Below are positions 20,792 through 28,952 of a DNA stretch of 36,376 nucleotides, piece by piece. Made by a program: the position numbers and the translations under genes. How positions within the stretch are numbered: position 1 is the first letter of the stretch; the number at the start of each line of letters is the position of its first letter. The notes beneath the pieces are model-generated. The model worked only from the letters and a program-made list of their open reading frames with translations, was not told the origin of the DNA and ran no database searches. Location of the stretch: the NCBI GenBank assembly GCA_020436025.1, contig JAGQYP010000027.1, forward strand, positions 1-36,376, read 5' to 3'. The stretch is from Crocinitomicaceae bacterium. Its GTDB lineage: Bacteria; Bacteroidota; Bacteroidia; Flavobacteriales_D; Crocinitomicaceae.

Positions 20792-21592
20792 ATGAGGATA
20801 GTTGGTTTAATCATATTCATAGTAGTAATCGCGTCTTGTGAAAAGATCATTGATGTAAACATCCCCGATTCCGATCCTCAAATCGTGATTGAAGGAAAAA
20901 TATCGACCGATACGAATGTTTATTCTGTGTTGGTAAGTAAGACGGTTCCCTACAATTCAACTTCGAATAGTTATGTGGACAATGCTGTGGTGAGTTTGAC
21001 GGATGATTTAGGAAATACTCAAGTATTGAATTCAGTGGGGAATGGAGAATATCAAACTGCATTGTTTTCGGGCCAAGTAGGAAGAACCTATACATTAACT
21101 GTGCAGAATGAAGGAGTTGTTTATTCGAATTACAGCTCAATTCAAAGCCCTGTTCAAATGGATTCTATTCACACGGTTTTTATTCCTGCCAATACTTTCC
21201 CAGGCGTGGAAGAAGGGATTTATCCGCAGATTTATTATACTGATCTGGTTGGATTAGGAGATCGATACAGAATGATATTCAGCAGAAACGATACCGTTTT
21301 CAATTCTGCAGACGATTACTTTTTGTTCAATGATGTGTATGATGATGGACTTCAAGAAGTGGTTTCTTTATTTGGAAAACGATTTAAATTGAAGCCAGGA
21401 GACAAAGTGAAAGTGGAACTTTGGAAATTGGACGAGCATGTGTATGACTATTATCAAACTTTAGAAAACATCATTTCTCAAGGATTTGCGCCCACGGGTG
21501 TGCCTGATAATCCGAATTCTACTTGGACGAATGGGGCTTTGGGAGTTTTTAATGCTTATTCGTACTCGGTAGATTCTTTGATTGTTCAATAA
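20792..21592 (+). CDS. DUF4249 family lipoprotein
   Basis: The 266-residue product starts with a lipoprotein signal peptide whose lipobox ends at C16 (VVIASC), so it should be lipid-anchored. The early core CEKIIDVNIPDSDPQIVIEG is the hallmark of DUF4249, a beta-sandwich family found next to TonB-dependent receptors in Bacteroidota. The molecular role is not established; by position it is probably a surface partner of the receptor, much as SusD is for SusC, though that is inference. The ATG follows the receptor stop by 3 bases, so the two are translationally coupled. No glycine-hydrophobic-acidic surface-export tag is clear after the cysteine. Confidence 0.88.
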   Translation: MRIVGLIIFIVVIASCEKIIDVNIPDSDPQIVIEGKISTDTNVYSVLVSKTVPYNSTSNSYVDNAVVSLTDDLGNTQVLNSVGNGEYQTALFSGQVGRTYTLTVQNEGVVYSNYSSIQSPVQMDSIHTVFIPANTFPGVEEGIYPQIYYTDLVGLGDRYRMIFSRNDTVFNSADDYFLFNDVYDDGLQEVVSLFGKRFKLKPGDKVKVELWKLDEHVYDYYQTLENIISQGFAPTGVPDNPNSTWTNGALGVFNAYSYSVDSLIVQ

Positions 21593-21664
21593 AATTTACC
21601 TCCTCCGTTAAACCTTTATATAGTTCGTTTGTCATAATTGGATTCGCAAGAAGTATTATTGTTG

Positions 21665-21672
21665 TAGTTTTG
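21665..21672 (+). promoter_or_regulatory. Putative promoter -7 element with near-leaderless start
   Basis: TAGTTTTG matches TAnnTTTG exactly and ends 7 bases before the ATG at 21680. Transcription from it would begin at or within a few bases of the start codon. The 87-base gap and this element suggest that the downstream barrel gene is transcribed apart from the TonB/DUF4249 pair. Confidence 0.5.
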
Positions 21673-21679
21673 CCCAATT

Positions 21680-24163
21680 ATGAGATATTTATTACTGCTT
21701 TTTACTGTCATAGTAAGCCTAAATCTTAGTGCCCAAGGAGGAAGACCCGGAGGTGGTGAAGGAAGAGAGCGCCCTAAGATTGGTGAATTATCTGGAAAGA
21801 TTCAGGATAGCACTACGAATAAACCTGTAGAATTTGCCACCATTTCCCTTTTTCGTGTAAAGGATTCTTCTCTCGTAACTGGTGGAGTTACCAATGCAAA
21901 GGGAGAATTCAAGATTACGGAGATTCCAGTTGGAATGTATCGTGTAAAAATTAGTTTTATAGGCTACAAAGATAAATTTGTGGGACCTGTCTTTTTTAAG
22001 CCTGATAATCCTAGTGTGACTCTAGAGCCGGTTTCTATTTCCTCCACAGAAGGAGCACTAGATGAAATTGAAATTGTTGCAGAAAAAGCGGATTTGGAAA
22101 CGAAGATTGATCGAAAAGTTTTCAATGTAGAAAAGAATATTACTGCAACGGGAGGTACTGTCAATGACCTTTTGAATAATATTCCATCGGTAGAAGTGGA
22201 CATGGATGGAAATTTATCCTTGAGAGGTTCTGGAAATGTGACCGTTTTGATCGATGGGAAGCCCTCCTCAATGACAGGAGGAGCAAGAACAGCAATTCTA
22301 TCCTCCATTCCAGCCAGTTCGGTTGAATCCATTGAAGTGATCACAAATCCATCAGCCAAATATGATCCGGATGGGATGTCAGGAATTATCAATATCGTTC
22401 TTAAAAAGAATAAGTTAAAAGGGATAACCGCAGGTGTGGAATTATCTGCGGGAACGGGAAATGTTTATAGTGCAGCAGCGAATTTCAACTATAAGAATGA
22501 GAAAATTAATTTCTATACGAATTACAGTTTCAGACATTACCGCGGGTACAGAAACTACAATAGCACCAGAAATACAACGGTTAATGACACGACAACGACT
22601 CTGGATCAATATCGGGAAGGGACTGATTTGAACGAAAGTCATATGTTAAAACTAGGTTTGGATATTTTCATCAATCCTAAAAACACACTCGGGTTTTTCG
22701 TCACCGGAAACATGGCGAGGAGGGAAAGAGAAGGATATATGAAATACAACGAGTTTAATAATAAAGACTTGGAAACTAGCTTTTGGACTAGAGATACCTA
22801 TGATCCAACAAAAAGTAGAGGTTTAGATTTTGGGCTCAATTATCAGCATAAATTCAAACAGCCTGGGCATGATTTACAGCTCAATTTCAATCAATCCATT
22901 GGAGACAATGTGGATAATGGATTTTATATGGCTCAGTATTATGATTCTTTGCTGATTCCTGAAGAAAACCCCGAAAGACAGCAACTGGTTTATGACAATC
23001 GAAATAACTTCTTTGTAGGGATGTTGGATTATGTGAATCCGATCAATAAGAAGATGAAGATCGAAGCAGGGGCAAAAGCGACAATTCGAAATATTTATCA
23101 GGATAGTTACAATGAATATTTTGATTATGATTCATCATTTTATGTCTCTGCCGATTCATTGAATAATATTTTCAAGTACAATGAGCAAATTTATGCAGTA
23201 TATGGAATTTGGTCTCACACGATTAAAGAGCGATTTGGCTATCAAATTGGAATTAGACTAGAGCAGGCTTTGACTCAACCCGTTTTGGTTAACACGAATG
23301 ATACTTATCGAAACGATTATTTTTCCTGGTTTCCATCCTTACACTTGTCTTATAAATTAGGAGAAAAGAAAGATCATGAATTGACATTGAGTTATTCCAA
23401 AAGGATCAACAGACCTCACATGCATTCCTTAAATCCTTTTCCGAATTATTCAGATCCTCTAAACGTTCGTTTGGGAAATCCCTATTTATTGCCAGAATAT
23501 ATTCATAGTATTGAGTTAGGATATGCATATTATTCGAAGTATTTCACCTTTACCGGTTCGGGGTATTTCCGATACATGACCAATATGATCCAGCGAGTAT
23601 TGGTTGTGGATTCTTCCGGAGTGAATCAAAGAACTTGGTCGAATGTAGATAATGGTTTTAATTATGGGGTAGAAGCCGTCATGATTGTTAAACCGTTTGA
23701 TTGGTGGCGAATGAATATCTCGTTTAATCTTTATCAGATGGTTTTTCAGGATAAATCCAATACCGAATCAGATTTGAATAACCAGGGTTTGAGTTGGAGT
23801 GCCAAATTGATGTCTACCATGACTTTTTTCAAGAAAACAACAGAAGTTCAGATCAATTTAAATTACAATGCACCCAGACCTGTTGCCCAAGGGACAGTTC
23901 GAGCAAGATGGAATTTAGATTTTGCGGCCAAACAGTGGTTTTTAAATCGTACACTAGGAGTTGGTATTCGAATTTCTGATCTCTTCAACACATTAAGATT
24001 TCAAATTGATGTAGAAGAAGCCAACCAGGTAACCTACACTCAATTTAAATGGGAGACTAGAAGATTTTACATTAATCTTTCCTGGAAATTCGGAAACTTA
24101 AAGCAAGCCAGAAGCAGAGGAAGTTATGGTGGAGGTTCCGGAGGAGGAATGGACGACATGTAG
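21680..24163 (+). CDS. Outer-membrane beta-barrel protein, TonB-receptor related
   Basis: The 827-residue product has a signal peptide (residues 1-19, ending LSAQ), a glycine/arginine-rich spacer, a carboxypeptidase-regulatory-like domain (about 35-115), a plug-like domain (about 150-240, with NLSLRGSGNVTVLIDGKPSS and AKYDPDGMSGIINIVLKK), and a long barrel of the OMP_b-brl_3 type. The last barrel strand FYINLSWKFGNL is followed by a flexible tail, YGGGSGGGMDDM. In this family the ligand and function are mostly unknown, and transport is assumed from the plug. No lipoprotein partner follows. The secreted protein 54 bases downstream also has a carboxypeptidase-like domain and may be co-transcribed. 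Confidence 0.9.
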   Translation: MRYLLLLFTVIVSLNLSAQGGRPGGGEGRERPKIGELSGKIQDSTTNKPVEFATISLFRVKDSSLVTGGVTNAKGEFKITEIPVGMYRVKISFIGYKDKFVGPVFFKPDNPSVTLEPVSISSTEGALDEIEIVAEKADLETKIDRKVFNVEKNITATGGTVNDLLNNIPSVEVDMDGNLSLRGSGNVTVLIDGKPSSMTGGARTAILSSIPASSVESIEVITNPSAKYDPDGMSGIINIVLKKNKLKGITAGVELSAGTGNVYSAAANFNYKNEKINFYTNYSFRHYRGYRNYNSTRNTTVNDTTTTLDQYREGTDLNESHMLKLGLDIFINPKNTLGFFVTGNMARREREGYMKYNEFNNKDLETSFWTRDTYDPTKSRGLDFGLNYQHKFKQPGHDLQLNFNQSIGDNVDNGFYMAQYYDSLLIPEENPERQQLVYDNRNNFFVGMLDYVNPINKKMKIEAGAKATIRNIYQDSYNEYFDYDSSFYVSADSLNNIFKYNEQIYAVYGIWSHTIKERFGYQIGIRLEQALTQPVLVNTNDTYRNDYFSWFPSLHLSYKLGEKKDHELTLSYSKRINRPHMHSLNPFPNYSDPLNVRLGNPYLLPEYIHSIELGYAYYSKYFTFTGSGYFRYMTNMIQRVLVVDSSGVNQRTWSNVDNGFNYGVEAVMIVKPFDWWRMNISFNLYQMVFQDKSNTESDLNNQGLSWSAKLMSTMTFFKKTTEVQINLNYNAPRPVAQGTVRARWNLDFAAKQWFLNRTLGVGIRISDLFNTLRFQIDVEEANQVTYTQFKWETRRFYINLSWKFGNLKQARSRGSYGGGSGGGMDDM

Positions 24164-24217
24164 TCCTGAAATATGGAAATTCCTTTGTATTTTCATCCTT
24201 TAAGAAATTCTTTCCAG

Positions 24218-25588
24218 ATGAGAAATGTCCTTATTTTGTTTTCGATGCTTTCTTTATCTCTTTCCGCGCAAACCGTTGTTGTGAAAGGGGAAGTTCGGAA
24301 CGTGGAGGATCATTTACCTATACCTGGGGTTCATGTAAGTTTAGATTCAGCTAAAAGGAATGTCGGGGTGAGTAACAATAGGGGACAGTTCGCATTCAAA
24401 GCAAAAATTAGAAAAGGACAATCTGTTTATCTACTGCACACCTCATTTGAAACCTTGGATTTTGAAATTACAAAGAGACATATGGCCTCTATTCAAAATG
24501 ATACTTTGGATTTGGGGAGTATAGAGATGAGTTTCGGAAATCGAATTTTTGGACCCGTGGAGGTGTCTTCAGAAAAAATTCCAGAAACCGTTTTTGGTTC
24601 GGAAAAGTTTAGTGTAGAGGATTTTGAATTGATTGACAACGATCGAATTTTGATGTTGGTTTATGAGAAAACCTTAAAAAGAGCCAGTGAATTGATTTTG
24701 ACCGATGCGAGTCAGAAAATCATCACCTCCTATTTTATACCAGGGCAAGCAAAGGAGTTGGTACACGATTTCCGAAATCAAGTGTATTTGAAAACCGAAG
24801 ACAAGATCTTTCATGTACGTGTCAATCAAAATGACATGATTCAGCTTACGGAATTGGACATGAAAGCTTTTAGAGAACAGTTGGAACCTATAGAAGACAG
24901 TTTGTACGAGGATGTTTACTTTTCAGATTTTTCAGAGATTTATCCCAAGTTCAGTTATTTTGAATATGACAGAGAAGATACACTATATACAGAGATTCGC
25001 ACCATCATGGATCAGGTGATGATGGACATGTATCGGGCTGAATTTAAATACGTGGATGTTCGTACAAAAATTTGGGCTCATAATCTGCAAAATGAAACGG
25101 GAATTGATAAAGAAGACATTGTAGGAGCATCTATTTTTACTCAATCGATTTATTATGATCCCTTATATGCCCCCATGTATTTGAAAAATGACACGATTTA
25201 TGTTTTTGATTTTTATCGTGATTTCATGTACAAATTTGTCTCGGATCAAGGAGTATTGGATTCGGTTGGTGTCTATTTTCATCATCAGCCTAAAAAAAGA
25301 GGATGGGAGAATCACATGACACAAGATTTAATCAATGATGAGATTTACGGAGTGTTCAATAGATTTGGGTTTACTTATATCAAACCCATTAATTTGAATA
25401 CGGGAGCCACGGATGGGGTCTTCAAATTGTATTACCGTTATGTAGAAAAGATTATTGTTTCGGATAATTACGTGTACTATACCTACAGACCTTTTGAATC
25501 GACACAGAAGAAGTTTATTTATCGAGAAAAAATCCCAAATGAGGTTTTGATCAAGAAAACCACCATGGATTATCTGGTCGAGGAATAG
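24218..25588 (+). CDS. Secreted protein with carboxypeptidase-like regulatory domain
   Basis: I chose the ATG at 24218 because it begins a clean signal peptide, MRNVLILFSMLSLSLSAQ. An upstream in-frame ATG (24173) would put 15 polar residues in front of it. The mature part starts with a carboxypeptidase-regulatory-like beta domain (about residues 20-105, with GEVRNVEDHLPIPGVHVSLD and NNRGQFAFK). The remaining ~350 residues contain repeated strand patterns such as DRILMLVYEK, VYLKTEDKIFHV and YVYYTYRPFE that could form a propeller; this fold is a guess. There is no barrel and no C-terminal sorting tail that I can see. Length is 456 residues and the function is unknown. Its stop directly abuts that of the opposing gene. 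Confidence 0.8.
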   Translation: MRNVLILFSMLSLSLSAQTVVVKGEVRNVEDHLPIPGVHVSLDSAKRNVGVSNNRGQFAFKAKIRKGQSVYLLHTSFETLDFEITKRHMASIQNDTLDLGSIEMSFGNRIFGPVEVSSEKIPETVFGSEKFSVEDFELIDNDRILMLVYEKTLKRASELILTDASQKIITSYFIPGQAKELVHDFRNQVYLKTEDKIFHVRVNQNDMIQLTELDMKAFREQLEPIEDSLYEDVYFSDFSEIYPKFSYFEYDREDTLYTEIRTIMDQVMMDMYRAEFKYVDVRTKIWAHNLQNETGIDKEDIVGASIFTQSIYYDPLYAPMYLKNDTIYVFDFYRDFMYKFVSDQGVLDSVGVYFHHQPKKRGWENHMTQDLINDEIYGVFNRFGFTYIKPINLNTGATDGVFKLYYRYVEKIIVSDNYVYYTYRPFESTQKKFIYREKIPNEVLIKKTTMDYLVEE

Positions 25589-26623
25589 TTATTTTTTCAA
25601 TCGAAGGTAGACAGGTAAATGATCTGAATATCCTCCATAATAGTTGGTTCCTCCGTAAGTTCTGCTCGGAGATTGGACTCCTTCTTTGTTGGTGTAAAGC
25701 ACGAAATCCGGCTTATGAATAAAAGTAGCTTTTAAAGTAGTGCTCAGACCCTTGTTCTTTTGTAGTAAAGAATTTGAAACGATAATATGATCCAAAACAC
25801 CCCAATCACCTTTATAGAAATGGGTACCTTCGTTTTTTTCTTTGAACTGCCACATTAAATTGATCAGATCACTATTTTCTTTCTTGGCTTTCAAAGTTTC
25901 AGAAACTGATGGGTCTTCGGGATGGTCGTTGAGGTCACCCATAATAATGATTTTTGCATTGGCGTTGATCTTGTAAAGTGAGTCAACTTTAGCTCTTAAA
26001 GTACTGGCTGCCTTGGCTCTGAATGGAATCGTTTTTTCTGTTCCGCCATATCTGCTAGGCCAGTGGCAGAAAAAGAAATGAATTGTATCATTTTTGACCA
26101 CCGTACCACTCACATAAACAATATCTCTGGTAGAGGGTTTTTCCTTGTCAGGCAATTGAAATCGAATCCATTCTTGTGAGATCAATTGAAATTTTTTCGG
26201 TTGATAAATTACAGCAACGTCAATTCCTCGAGGATCCGGACTCTCTTTATGAATCACCTCGTAAAGTCCATCGAGTTTTTCGGTTTTAACTAAATCCTGA
26301 ACGACCTCTTTGTTTTCAACTTCTGCTAATCCAAAAACAACAGGAAGGTTGGTAGAATCAATAGAATAAATAACAGAAGCGATATCATTTAGTTTTTTAG
26401 CATATCTATCTGTAGACCATTTTTTCTTTGAATCAGGAAGAAATTCATTGTCATTTTTATGTGGATCATCCAGGGTGTCGAATAGGTTCTCGACATTGTA
26501 AAATCCCACAACGTAATCCGTAGGTTTCTTCTTAGAATTTTGATTAGAAGATGAATTTGAAAATGTAAATGAAAACAGAAGTGAACTAACCACTGCAAAC
26601 AATAGAATTCCTTTGAAAGTCAT
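25589..26623 (-). CDS. Secreted endonuclease/exonuclease/phosphatase family protein
   Basis: The frame is open to a GTG at 26716, but I start at ATG 26623, where a signal peptide begins (MTFKGILLFAVVSSLLFSF). The mature protein carries the EEP fold motifs: YNVENLFD near the N-terminus, the metal-binding E in LAEVENKEVV, SPDPRGIDVAVIY, FFCHWPSRYGG, the catalytic MGDLNDHPED and the final YSDHLPVYL. Family members include DNases, phosphatases and sphingomyelinases, and the GDLND and SDH catalytic motifs are intact. The substrate cannot be set; an exported nuclease or phosphodiesterase acting in the periplasm is likely. The stop codon abuts that of the convergent gene with no spacer. Confidence 0.88.
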   Translation of the reverse strand: MTFKGILLFAVVSSLLFSFTFSNSSSNQNSKKKPTDYVVGFYNVENLFDTLDDPHKNDNEFLPDSKKKWSTDRYAKKLNDIASVIYSIDSTNLPVVFGLAEVENKEVVQDLVKTEKLDGLYEVIHKESPDPRGIDVAVIYQPKKFQLISQEWIRFQLPDKEKPSTRDIVYVSGTVVKNDTIHFFFCHWPSRYGGTEKTIPFRAKAASTLRAKVDSLYKINANAKIIIMGDLNDHPEDPSVSETLKAKKENSDLINLMWQFKEKNEGTHFYKGDWGVLDHIIVSNSLLQKNKGLSTTLKATFIHKPDFVLYTNKEGVQSPSRTYGGTNYYGGYSDHLPVYLRLKK

Positions 26624-26631
26624 TGAATTGT

Positions 26632-26655
26632 AAAATGAAAATGAGTATGAAAATG
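26632..26655. repeat. Hexanucleotide tandem repeat, four units
   Basis: Four 6-base units, three AAAATG and one diverged AGTATG, lie 9-32 bases before the start of the EEP-family gene (on its upstream side). On the plus strand it reads as successive ATG triplets and a 10-codon ORF. It is probably slippage-prone upstream sequence rather than coding. Confidence 0.5.
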
Positions 26656-26679
26656 AAACGAACCGTCTGAAAATAGTAA

Positions 26680-26709
26680 GGGGAAGAAAAACAGGCGTTT
26701 TTCCTCCCC
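26680..26709. other. Strong inverted repeat in a divergent gap
   Basis: A 13-base arm (26680-26692, GGGGAAGAAAAAC) pairs with 26697-26709 with one mismatch and a 4-base loop. It stands 57-86 bases upstream of the EEP-family gene and about 210 bases upstream of the TPR gene. No T tract follows in either direction, so it is not a standard terminator. A leader hairpin or protein site are both possible. Apart from this, the hexamer repeat and a short inverted repeat at 26881-26900, I see nothing else distinct in 26624-26919. Confidence 0.55.
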
Positions 26710-26880
26710 AATACACTAATCAACCTAACCTAACCACCTAAATCGTATCAAAGATAATTCAAATCTTGAAACTGACAAGAAAAAAAATGAAAAAAAATAC
26801 ACCATTTGAGTAAAAAAATTGGATTCCTAAGTAATAAGTAGTGAGATTTGTGGAAATTCTAGTCTATTTTTATCTTTTAT

Positions 26881-26900
26881 TGGAATAATAAATCATTCCA
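26881..26900. promoter_or_regulatory. Short inverted repeat before the TPR gene
   Basis: TGGAAT and ATTCCA form a 6-bp dyad around an 8-base AT-rich centre, 19 bases before the TPR gene ATG. Two imperfect -7-like elements (TATTTTTA at 26865 and TATCTTTT at 26871) lie just upstream, so the dyad would fall at or just after the transcription start. An operator is possible. The dyad is short and could be chance. Confidence 0.25.
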
Positions 26901-26919
26901 GAAACAGTTAAATACATCT

Positions 26920-28812
26920 ATGAATTCTAAATCTTTCTTTGTTTTAGTGCTTTTGGGCATTTTTGTTTGGTGTCAATCTGTAATTGGTCAGGAAACAGAC
27001 TATGAAATAGCCAAAAGTTTGTATGAGAAGGGAGATTATGAAGGAGCGTACGATCATTATTCCAAAGCCTTAAAGCAAAAGAAAGACTACAGGTCTTACA
27101 TGGGGAGGGCTCAAGTATTAATTTCACAGGAGAAATTCAAAGAGGCGATCAATGATTACACAGCAGCCATCAAATTGGAGCCTGAAGATTCGAGAATTTA
27201 TTACAACAGGGGGAATTGTTTTCTGGAAATGAAAGAGGAGCAAGCAGCCTTTGCAGATTTTAATAAGGCCATAGATTTGGATCCAGCAAACTACCATGCC
27301 TATAATTCGAGGGGTTATATGTACTTCAAGAAGGATAGTTTGGGCAAAGCAGAGGAGGATTATCTCCGCGCGATTTCCATGAATTTGAATTTTAGAAGGG
27401 CTTATTTCAATTTAGCAGATCTTTATGTGGTGAAGAATCAGCAGGAGATTGCTTTGGAATTGATTGCTGAGTATATTCAGCATAATAGTCAGGATTACAA
27501 GGCCTATACGTATATAGGATTGCTTTATCTCCGTATGGGGAATTATGAATTAGCCTCTAAGTTTTTGGGTACTTCTTTGAGCATTGAGATGAAACAACCA
27601 TTTGCCGTGGAGCAACTTGGAGAAATATTGGTTTTTTATCTCAAAGATTATACTGCGGCGATTCAATTTCTGGAAGAAGCCAAAAAAGTAAATACGTCTC
27701 CTAAAATCCAGTATTTATTGGGCTTATCTTATTTTTCACAAAGTGAATTTGAATCGGCATTAAGCGAATTTAGAAAGGTGGAAAAATTAGAAAACGATTC
27801 AACGGTATTTCAAATAGAGTTGTTGGTTGTGAGTTGTTTGGATGAATTGGGAAGAGACGATGAGGTAATTCACCTTTTGGATAGTTTGGAAGGGGAGAAA
27901 GTGCTTCCGGCAGAAGTAAGCATGCAAAAATCTCTGTATTATTTGAAAAAGCAGGATTTTAAGTCTTCTATTAAGTATTTAGACAAATCCATAGAATTGC
28001 ATCCCACAACAAAGGGATTTATTCAAAAAGCCTATTTGTTAGGGCAGACAGGGAAAGCCAAACAAGCCATTGAACTTTACGAGAAGTTGGATACAGCTTC
28101 CACTTATTTTAATGAGATTCAACAAGGTAAAGGGAGTTTGTTGGAGTCTATTGGAGAAATGGATCAGGCCTGTGCTTGCTATTATCGTTCAGTGGTTAAT
28201 GGTGACCGGGACAAATCCATGTATTTATTAAAGAAATGCGGGTCGAATCTGGATTCAGCTCAGCAAAAAGTTTTGAAAATATTGGATTTGATGCAGGTGT
28301 ACCAAGAAAAGAGAATGGCCTATACAGATTTAAATGATTACGATTATCTCATTCAGAATGAGCCCAATGTTTATGATTTTAGATTGTGGAGAGGTGTGCA
28401 TTTAAAATCAGAGAAAAAATATCAGGAGGCGATTCGCGATTTTTCAAAATGTATTGAATTGAGCCCTAAGAAATTCGAGGGTTACTTTTTTGCGGGAAAT
28501 ACACAATTAGAAGCAGAGGACACGAATTCATTCATTACGACCATCACTTTGGGGATCCACAAAACCAAATCTATTGAATTGTATTACAATCGTGCGTTGT
28601 TTTATATGAGTATCAAGGATTTTGAATATGCCTTTGCAGATTTGAAAGAAATTTTAAATATCAATCCGAGTTATTCCAATGCCTATTTCCAGTTAGGTAA
28701 GTTATTTATTGAGAATGATGAAAAAGAAAAAGCCTGCAAGTATTTCAAGCAGGCTCTTCTTCTGGGCCATTCAAAAGCCCGTCTAGAATATAAAATATCC
28801 TGTGCAGATTAA
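26920..28812 (+). CDS. Secreted tetratricopeptide-repeat protein
   Basis: The 630-residue product begins with a signal peptide (residues 1-23, ending VIGQ) and is then built almost wholly of TPR helix pairs. Clear units include YEKGDYEGAYDHYSKALK, EKFKEAINDYTAAIKLEPED, EEQAAFADFNKAIDLDPANY, DSLGKAEEDYLRAISMNLN and, near the C-terminus, KKYQEAIRDFSKCIELSPK and KEKACKYFKQALLLGH. I estimate at least ten repeats. TPR arrays act as protein-binding scaffolds. With no enzymatic domain, anchor or lipobox, this is likely a periplasmic or outer-membrane-associated adaptor of unknown partner. The gene is monocistronic on the plus strand, and its stop overlaps the end of a decayed minus-strand remnant by 2 bases. 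Confidence 0.92.
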   Translation: MNSKSFFVLVLLGIFVWCQSVIGQETDYEIAKSLYEKGDYEGAYDHYSKALKQKKDYRSYMGRAQVLISQEKFKEAINDYTAAIKLEPEDSRIYYNRGNCFLEMKEEQAAFADFNKAIDLDPANYHAYNSRGYMYFKKDSLGKAEEDYLRAISMNLNFRRAYFNLADLYVVKNQQEIALELIAEYIQHNSQDYKAYTYIGLLYLRMGNYELASKFLGTSLSIEMKQPFAVEQLGEILVFYLKDYTAAIQFLEEAKKVNTSPKIQYLLGLSYFSQSEFESALSEFRKVEKLENDSTVFQIELLVVSCLDELGRDDEVIHLLDSLEGEKVLPAEVSMQKSLYYLKKQDFKSSIKYLDKSIELHPTTKGFIQKAYLLGQTGKAKQAIELYEKLDTASTYFNEIQQGKGSLLESIGEMDQACACYYRSVVNGDRDKSMYLLKKCGSNLDSAQQKVLKILDLMQVYQEKRMAYTDLNDYDYLIQNEPNVYDFRLWRGVHLKSEKKYQEAIRDFSKCIELSPKKFEGYFFAGNTQLEAEDTNSFITTITLGIHKTKSIELYYNRALFYMSIKDFEYAFADLKEILNINPSYSNAYFQLGKLFIENDEKEKACKYFKQALLLGHSKARLEYKISCAD

Positions 28813-28946
28813 TTCATGAAGAGTTTCTTCACGATTTTATCTTTTTTATTTCTTACAGAGATCAAATTAAACCGCGTTGGTGTCGGCCTGACCCATTGCA
28901 AACCCTGTAAAGAAAATGTACAGTAAGAGTAATTTTTTATTCTTAT
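28809..28946 (-). pseudogene. Collapsed remnant of a T9SS cargo gene
   Basis: Read on the minus strand, 28946-28867 encodes KNKKLLLLYIFFTGFAMGQ then ADTNAV and a stop, a good signal peptide. It has no start codon, but adding one G between 28945 and 28944 would restore ATG and read MKNKKLLLL. The next frame, ending at TAA 28811-28809, gives NLISVRNKKDKIVKKLFMN, which resembles the C-terminal type A sorting tail of T9SS cargo (hydrophobic strand, turn, KK plus hydrophobic end). I infer that a secreted protein lost its whole middle and its start, leaving head and tail out of frame. The match is by eye, the pieces are short, and chance cannot be excluded. Confidence 0.4.
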
Positions 28947-28952
28947 TTAATT

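Noticed and set aside
18428..21592. SusC/SusD polysaccharide-utilisation pair.
   Set aside because: The receptor lacks the SusC signature and the partner is DUF4249, not SusD; no glycoside hydrolase is near.
24173..24217. Upstream in-frame ATG for the carboxypeptidase-like secreted protein.
   Set aside because: It would bury the signal peptide behind 15 residues with no hydrophobic core; ATG 24218 gives a normal one.
26624..26716. N-terminal extension of the EEP-family protein from a GTG at 26716.
   Set aside because: The extension spans the hairpin and hexamer repeat, while a normal signal peptide starts at ATG 26623.
28816..28926. A 36-codon plus-strand ORF beginning MKSFFTILSFLFLT, just after the TPR gene.
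   Set aside because: It starts like a signal peptide but has no promoter or plausible mature domain. The minus strand of the same bases reads better as a decayed cargo gene.
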